Assembly (NCBI GenBank): GCA_028281285.1
Contig: JANQKF010000033.1
Coordinates: 124,001-188,000 of the forward strand
Source of the DNA: Cyclobacteriaceae bacterium
GTDB taxonomy: Bacteria; Bacteroidota; Bacteroidia; Cytophagales; Cyclobacteriaceae
Direction: 5' to 3'
Length of the DNA: 64,000 bases
The notes below the pieces were generated by a model. That model saw only the letters and a program-made list of their open reading frames with translations, searched no databases and had not been told where the DNA came from. Every line of letters begins with the position of its first letter. The first letter of the stretch is position 1. A program made the translations under genes and the position numbers. Below are positions 60,936 to 64,000 of this stretch, in pieces.

Positions 60936-61385
60936 TTAGTTCAGGATTTGAGAAGTATGATCTTCAGTATTCACCTTCCCGATGATCTCCTGGATGATGC
61001 CTTGTTCATCGATCACAAAAGTAGTTCTAATTGTGCCCATATACTTCCTTCCGAACATAGTTTTTTCTTTCCACGTATCGAATTGTTCATGAATCTTTAA
61101 ATCCGTGTCAGCAATTAATGGAAACGGGAGATCATATTTCTTTATGAAATTGCGATGTTTCCTTTCTGAATCGCTACTAATACCCACAACAGCATACCCT
61201 GCCTTCAATAGCGTTTGGTAGTTGTCCCGTAAATTACAAGACTGGGCCGTGCAGCCAGGAGTGTTGTCTTTAGGGTAGAAGTATAGGACTAGTTTTTTGC
61301 CTGAGAAATCTGAAAGCTTGATAGGCTCACCATCTTGATTGATCCCTTCGAATTGTGGTGAGGGATCGCCAACTTTTAATGACAT
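60936..61385 (-). CDS. bcp: Thioredoxin-dependent peroxiredoxin, Bcp/PrxQ type
   Basis: The 149-residue protein has the PrxQ pair Cys45 and Cys50 in 'YFYPKDNTPGCTAQSCNLRD', typical of atypical 2-Cys peroxiredoxins that reduce organic peroxides with thioredoxin (trxA is also in this window). 'VGISSDSERKHRNFIKKYDL' is family standard. The gene is six bases after the M23 peptidase gene and 24 before the transketolase genes. Confidence 0.92.
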   Translation of the reverse strand: MSLKVGDPSPQFEGINQDGEPIKLSDFSGKKLVLYFYPKDNTPGCTAQSCNLRDNYQTLLKAGYAVVGISSDSERKHRNFIKKYDLPFPLIADTDLKIHEQFDTWKEKTMFGRKYMGTIRTTFVIDEQGIIQEIIGKVNTEDHTSQILN

Positions 61386-61391
61386 TTAAAT

Positions 61392-63287
61392 TTATAGTTT
61401 AAGGTTTATTATTTTTTCGTTTCCAGCATTGTCAGTCACCTCTAACTTAAAATCTCCCTGAAGCGATTTCGTTTTGCTGTTGACTTCCACCCAGAAGTAG
61501 TTTCTTTTGGCATCAACATTCAGGAGTACCCACTCGCCATTAAGGCTAGCTCTGTATGAGCTAAGGCCAGAAAGTTCATCCCTTATTCTAAAGCTGACTT
61601 TGTTTTCACTTCTACTTAATTCTTTGATAGTTGGTGATTTACCGTCTTTGAGTAACATGAATTTACCCAAACTACTCACTGAAAAGGTTATGATTCCTTC
61701 TTCCCACTTTCCTCCTATAAAAGAAGGATTTCCTCTTTTATAGATTTGATAGATATGGAATTGCTCTATTGAATCGTATTCTGCTTGCGGTTCCAATTCT
61801 GCTGAGAATCCTCCTCTCAGCGGATAAAGATCGTCATTGACTTCCAAAACATCCCGTCCCTCTTCAATGAAATGACGCGATTGCAGATAGAGTGTATCGA
61901 ACAGGCTTGATTTTTGAAATTTTAACGAATAGGTTTCGTCCAGGTAACTGTGTTCCAGGTTGGAAGGGATCATTGCATCGAACCCAATTTCCATTTTCTG
62001 CCCTCCAAGAATGACCGAATCAGGAAGGCCATTCCGCAAGTCCCAGAGATAGACATGTTTATCTTTGTTGGAATAGGTTGGAGGGATCACTCTGGATTGT
62101 TTTTTTGAATAGATCGTAATGTTTTCTAACCCTGAGTCTTCAGAGGGTCTTGTGAAGATGACCGTGTTATCTTGCAAACTATACGGCTCATGGTCGCGAA
62201 TTTCTTTGTTGATGTTTTCTTTGATTTCCCGGCCTTTAATCATGAACCGAACCAGTCTTTGATTTTCGTAAGCATCGGCAAGCCCGATATAGATTTCATC
62301 CAAAGAGTTCTCGTGTATTTTTAACACTCCGTTATTCTTGGCTTCATCGTAAAAGTCGAGTGAATTTCCATCATCAACATAGAGTTTGTTAAACCTTCTT
62401 CTATTTCTTTTTTGAACCTCGTAATTGGTATGAACAAGGATGTTCTTTTGAGCCGAGAAGTTAACCGTGTCGATATCTTGAGAGAAAATGAGTTCACTGT
62501 TTTGATAGAGGTCTACTATTGGAATGCCATTTCTGTTGGTAGCTCCATTCAACTTATCATGGGCCCAAATTTCCACTCCAATTCTTCCATATGCTGAAAT
62601 AGTGTCAGGAATTATAAATTCATTGCCTATTCTGATGAGTTCAAATTCAAATCGCCCAAATTCATCGTTGACCCTTGAGTCAATATCCATCGTTTTGAGT
62701 GCTATCCTTAGTGGAATAGGAGGGATATTGTCCGCGATCTCATCAAAACCCATTCTTAACGGGTCAAGTACCTCCTGTTTACTATTCCTTATTTCGAAAT
62801 GCAGGTGAGGTCCGGATGAGGACCCGGAATTACCCGATAGACCTATGACTTCACCCTGTTCAAATTTGAATTGATTTCGCTGAGGAAATAGATCTACCAC
62901 AAACGACTTCTTTTTGTATTGTGCATCCAGTACATATTCCGCCAATTCATTTTCAAACTTTTGAAGGTGGGCATAAACCGTTGTGGTTCCATTTGGGTGC
63001 TGTATGTAGATGCTATTGCCATAGCCACCGGTTGCCACCCTGATTCTGCTAACATAACCATCTGCTGCTGCGTAAACACGATATCCTTCTTTGCCATTGG
63101 TTTTTATATCCAGACCAGCATGAAAGTGTGATCCGCGTAATTCCCCCATTGTTCCTGAAAGAAAATTGGCCTGATCAGGCTGGATTGGGAATTGATAATA
63201 GCCAGGGTCAATCCCCTTGTATTGACCGTAGGACAAATGCCCAAAAGCAATGAGCATGAATAGTGGTATGTGCTTACTTAATCTCAA
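61392..63287 (-). CDS. Secreted M23-family peptidase with long beta-rich tail
   Basis: TTG at 63287 is chosen as start because it gives a signal peptide (LFMLIAFGHLSYGQ), whereas the ATG at 63257 cuts it short. The LytM zinc site is at residues 56-60 (HFHAGLDI) and near 160 (GPHLHFEIRN). The remaining 440 residues are beta-rich repeats without a match I know, probably for wall or partner binding; the protein could also be a regulator of cell division amidases, as many LytM proteins are. It overlaps the FAA hydrolase gene by 14 bases. Confidence 0.82.
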   Translation of the reverse strand: MRLSKHIPLFMLIAFGHLSYGQYKGIDPGYYQFPIQPDQANFLSGTMGELRGSHFHAGLDIKTNGKEGYRVYAAADGYVSRIRVATGGYGNSIYIQHPNGTTTVYAHLQKFENELAEYVLDAQYKKKSFVVDLFPQRNQFKFEQGEVIGLSGNSGSSSGPHLHFEIRNSKQEVLDPLRMGFDEIADNIPPIPLRIALKTMDIDSRVNDEFGRFEFELIRIGNEFIIPDTISAYGRIGVEIWAHDKLNGATNRNGIPIVDLYQNSELIFSQDIDTVNFSAQKNILVHTNYEVQKRNRRRFNKLYVDDGNSLDFYDEAKNNGVLKIHENSLDEIYIGLADAYENQRLVRFMIKGREIKENINKEIRDHEPYSLQDNTVIFTRPSEDSGLENITIYSKKQSRVIPPTYSNKDKHVYLWDLRNGLPDSVILGGQKMEIGFDAMIPSNLEHSYLDETYSLKFQKSSLFDTLYLQSRHFIEEGRDVLEVNDDLYPLRGGFSAELEPQAEYDSIEQFHIYQIYKRGNPSFIGGKWEEGIITFSVSSLGKFMLLKDGKSPTIKELSRSENKVSFRIRDELSGLSSYRASLNGEWVLLNVDAKRNYFWVEVNSKTKSLQGDFKLEVTDNAGNEKIINLKL

Positions 63288-63885
63288 TCTCCAACATTTT
63301 ATCTCCTTCTATGTAAGCTACAAGTTTGTTGCCAATTTGAACTGGCCCAACGCCCGCGGGTGTCCCTGTGAAAATGATATCCCCTTTCTTCAATGTAAAG
63401 AATTTGGACACATAGGAGATGATATCATCAAAATCAAAGAGCATCAAACTTGAATTACCGCTTTGCTTTTCTTCTCCATCAACCTCCAATCGAAAGTTGA
63501 TGTTTTTCAGATCATCAAAATTTGTTTTGTTAATGAACTGGGAAATTGGTGCTGACCCGTTAAAACCCTTCGCTATTTCCCACGGAAGGCCTTTTTCTTT
63601 GCATTTTTGCTGAAGGTCGCGAGCTGTAAAATCAACTCCAATTCCGATTTCATCATAATATTTGTGTGCAAAACCCTTCTCTATGTATTTGCCTTCTCTG
63701 CCTATCTTTAATAATAACTCTACCTCAAAGTGGATATTGTTGGAAAAATCGGGATAATAAAAGGGTGCATTGTTTCGTAGAACAGCTGTATCCGGTTTTA
63801 GGAAGATGACAGGTTCGCTGGGTCGCTCGTTATTGAGTTCCTCAATGTGCGCAGCATAGTTTCTGCCTATCGCAATTATCTTCAT
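63274..63885 (-). CDS. Fumarylacetoacetate hydrolase family protein
   Basis: The 203-residue protein fits the small FAH/YcgM group: IAIGRNYAAHIEELNNERPS, FEVELLLKIG (Glu metal ligand), GIGVDFTARDLQQKCKEKG and 'GDIIFTGTPAGVGPV'. Members are Mg2+-dependent acylpyruvate hydrolases or oxaloacetate decarboxylases. First gene of a five-gene minus-strand run. Confidence 0.9.
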   Translation of the reverse strand: MKIIAIGRNYAAHIEELNNERPSEPVIFLKPDTAVLRNNAPFYYPDFSNNIHFEVELLLKIGREGKYIEKGFAHKYYDEIGIGVDFTARDLQQKCKEKGLPWEIAKGFNGSAPISQFINKTNFDDLKNINFRLEVDGEEKQSGNSSLMLFDFDDIISYVSKFFTLKKGDIIFTGTPAGVGPVQIGNKLVAYIEGDKMLEIEIK

Positions 63886-63915
63886 TCGAACGGGGTATTC
63901 GGGGGTTCTAATGTC

Positions 63916-63934
63916 AAGTTAACCTTAAGTTAAC
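63916..63934. promoter_or_regulatory. Paired AAGTTAAC sites upstream of the FAA hydrolase gene
   Basis: AAGTTAAC occurs at 63916-63923 and 63927-63934. Each copy holds the palindrome GTTAAC, so the pair is also GTTAAC-N5-GTTAAC. It lies 31 bp before the start codon of the FAA hydrolase gene, in the promoter region of the five-gene run. Confidence 0.4.
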
Positions 63935-64000
63935 ATATATTAAAATTAAACTCTAGCAAGGATTTGACAATAGGCTTTTATTAGAGAAATTTGGAGCATA

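Noticed and set aside
1-64000. Mobile elements, CRISPR arrays, tRNA or rRNA genes
   Set aside because: No transposase, integrase, regularly spaced repeat with spacers, or cloverleaf/rRNA segment was seen on reading. A short tRNA could be missed without covariance search.

Overview
The window looks like chromosomal DNA of a free-living, probably marine, member of the Bacteroidota, most likely order Cytophagales. This rests on family content and signals, not on any database search. Supporting features are a type III glutamine synthetase, an RluF-type pseudouridine synthase, a split transketolase, DUF6090, DUF6503 and Lacal_2735 family proteins, and two PadR plus giant FtsX/MacB-type permease pairs. 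There are also many small secreted lipoproteins, almost no Shine-Dalgarno sequences, and several promoters with the Bacteroidota -7 box TAnnTTTG. No rRNA, tRNA, CRISPR array, insertion sequence or phage gene was recognised.

Layout. 1-5.3 kb: the end of an ABC substrate-binding lipoprotein overlapping an XRE regulator, then a stop/start-coupled unit of DUF2975 membrane protein, small HTH regulator and HExxH lipoprotein preceded by a cluster of TTATG/CATAA dyads. 4.8-17.7 kb: mostly stand-alone hydrolases (M20, serine hydrolase, SGNH, nitrilase), a DUF6090 protein, a 710-residue DUF4157 (eCIS-core) protein, rluF, a bile-acid symporter family transporter and a collapsed NTF2/SnoaL-like remnant. 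17.8-27.3 kb: a large M14 peptidase, an esterase, the first PadR/permease module with long direct-repeat operators, and a cysteine-rich thaumatin-like protein without a signal peptide. 27.5-32.2 kb: trxA and a dnaE whose product carries an N-terminal DEDDh proofreading exonuclease. 32.5-42.4 kb: a CocE-type hydrolase, the second PadR/permease module, a second M14 peptidase and a divergent regulator/secreted lectin-like pair.

42.6-44 kb holds three tandem genes for small secreted proteins that are clearly paralogous and match no family I know. 44-56 kb carries housekeeping genes (mtaB, glnN, fabH, pdhC, hslV) mixed with a MORN-like repeat protein and an SRAP (YedK/HMCES) homologue lacking all four catalytic residues. 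56-64 kb has a class III aminotransferase, an ArnT-like glycosyltransferase and a compact five-gene minus-strand run: FAA hydrolase, M23 peptidase, Bcp peroxiredoxin and the two transketolase halves.

The genes best worth follow-up are the tandem secreted family, the catalytically empty SRAP protein, the thaumatin-like protein, the lone DUF4157 protein, the DUF2975/HTH/protease unit with its operator cluster, and the PadR operators. Regulatory features, terminators and revised start codons were found by reading the sequence. All family names rest on motif recognition, without alignment or structure prediction.
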